A DNA stretch of 6,842 nt from DASSBG01 sp035699085 (lineage in GTDB: Bacteria > Pseudomonadota > Gammaproteobacteria > Xanthomonadales > Rhodanobacteraceae): NCBI GenBank assembly GCA_035699085.1, contig DASSBG010000030.1, positions 1 through 6,842 of the forward strand. Direction: 5' to 3'. A model generated the notes under the pieces. That model did no database searches, was not told the origin of the DNA, and was given only the letters and a program-made list of their open reading frames with translations. Every line of letters starts with the position of its first letter. The stretch's first letter is position 1. The position numbers were made by a program, and so were the translations under genes. This document shows positions 6,100-6,842 of this stretch, piece after piece.

Positions 6100-6786
6100 T
6101 CAGTGCCGTTCCGACACCGACAGCCCGATCAAGCGCGACACCACCAGCGCGATATACATCACGCCGGTGAACATCTCCAGGTCGGCAATGGCGCGCGCAG
6201 CTGCGGTCGTCGGGATGACCGCGCCGATGCCGGTGCTGGACATCAACGCAAAGCTCAGGAACATCAGTTCGCTCCAGCTGCGCGGCTCGGTGACCGCGGC
6301 GGCGCCGGCAAACGCCCATGGCTGCAGCGCCTGGCACAGCAGCAGCACCTCGGTGAAGGCCCATACCAACAGGCTGAAGGTCGCGGCGGCGGCGAACAGT
6401 TCGTCGGCCGCCACGCGGGTGTCGGCCAGCATGTAGGTGATGAGGCACCCGGCGGTATAGAAATACACCAGCGCCTCCAGGCCCGCCTGCCACGGCTGCA
6501 GCGCCACATCGCCGGTGGCCAGCCAGGCCACGTTGAGGCCAACCGCAGCCACCGCCAGCACCGACGCCAGCCAGATACGGCCGTGGGTGAAACGGATGAG
6601 GCGCAGCGCCAGCACCAGCACCACCACTCCGACCATGCCGAGCATCGCGCGGCCGGCGTGGGTGCCCTCGGTCAGCGGGTAGAGCACGATCTCCAGCAAC
6701 TGCACCAGCAACAGCAGCGCCGAGGGATGTCGGCACAAGTCCCGCACCGCGCGCAGCCACCACTTGCGCCCATCGTCGTCGGCCAT
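6100..6786 (-). CDS. Ion-channel-like membrane protein (Ion_trans_2-like) with atypical pore motif
   Basis: A 228-residue protein with about five hydrophobic helices (around residues 22-38, 46-66, 70-90, 102-121, 128-152), then a pore-loop-like segment and a last helix (about 203-222). The ending SFALMSSTGIGAVIPTT (178-194), followed by ARAIADLEMFTGVMYIALVVSRLIGL-like sequence, matches the pore helix, filter and inner helix of bacterial two-helix potassium channels. There the filter normally reads T-T-V-G-Y-G-D; here it is S183-S184-T185-G186-I187-G188-A189. The fold is therefore channel-like, but potassium selectivity is uncertain. The soluble N-terminus is short and basic. The ATG at 6786 has GGAG a few bases upstream (CTGGAGCAGGGC). 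The frame stays open to the window edge without a stop, so an upstream start is not excluded, though the extension would be Gly/Arg-rich. Confidence 0.78.
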   Translation of the reverse strand: MADDDGRKWWLRAVRDLCRHPSALLLLVQLLEIVLYPLTEGTHAGRAMLGMVGVVVLVLALRLIRFTHGRIWLASVLAVAAVGLNVAWLATGDVALQPWQAGLEALVYFYTAGCLITYMLADTRVAADELFAAAATFSLLVWAFTEVLLLCQALQPWAFAGAAAVTEPRSWSELMFLSFALMSSTGIGAVIPTTAAARAIADLEMFTGVMYIALVVSRLIGLSVSERH

Positions 6787-6842
6787 GCCCTGCTCCAGCG
6801 CCCGAATCCGGCGATCATGCCGCCCCGCCCCGCCGGCCGCAA

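Noticed and set aside
6062..6763. 233-residue minus-strand frame overlapping the channel gene
   Set aside because: Frame-shifted shadow: Gly/Arg/Ala-rich, no membrane helices, whereas the neighbouring frame gives clear hydrophobic segments and a pore motif.

Overview
The window looks like GC-rich gammaproteobacterial chromosome, most likely Xanthomonadaceae or Rhodanobacteraceae (inference). The reasons are the strong G/C bias at third codon positions, long spurious antisense reading frames, an almost textbook YbiI protein, and intergenic GTAG-headed REP palindromes of the kind described in Stenotrophomonas and relatives. No tRNA, rRNA, CRISPR array, insertion sequence or transposase was seen.

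Layout, left to right. (1) 1-297, minus: the N-terminal third of a secreted S1/P1-type zinc nuclease, cut by the window edge. (2) 298-1045: a gene-free stretch holding a tandem array of a roughly 210-222 bp composite repeat, each full unit ending in an inverted pair of REP palindromes. (3) 1046-4597, plus: one very large sensory protein (up to 1183 aa) that fuses a CheB methylesterase, a CheR methyltransferase, a PAS-like region, a long coiled coil, two PAS domains and an HWE-type histidine kinase. A GCAA/GCGA tetranucleotide tract lies at its 5' end. Its last 11 codons and stop codon lie inside another copy of the intergenic repeat (4562-4701). (4) 4714-4905, minus: a small two-helix membrane protein of unknown function. 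(5) 5034-5300, minus: ybiI, a DksA/TraR-type C4 zinc-finger protein. (6) 5487-6098, plus: an AlkB-family 2-oxoglutarate/Fe(II) dioxygenase, divergent from ybiI. (7) 6100-6786, minus: an ion-channel-like membrane protein with a non-canonical selectivity filter, converging on the dioxygenase gene with one base between the stop codons.

The genes do not form one pathway or operon; most are single genes in alternating orientation. The most notable structure is the CheB-CheR-kinase gene sitting between directly oriented copies of the same repeat. The downstream copy has become the end of its coding sequence, and a possible slippage tract lies near its start. The gene may therefore be able to be lost by recombination or switched by slippage; both are hypotheses from sequence alone. 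No response regulator for the kinase is encoded in the window.
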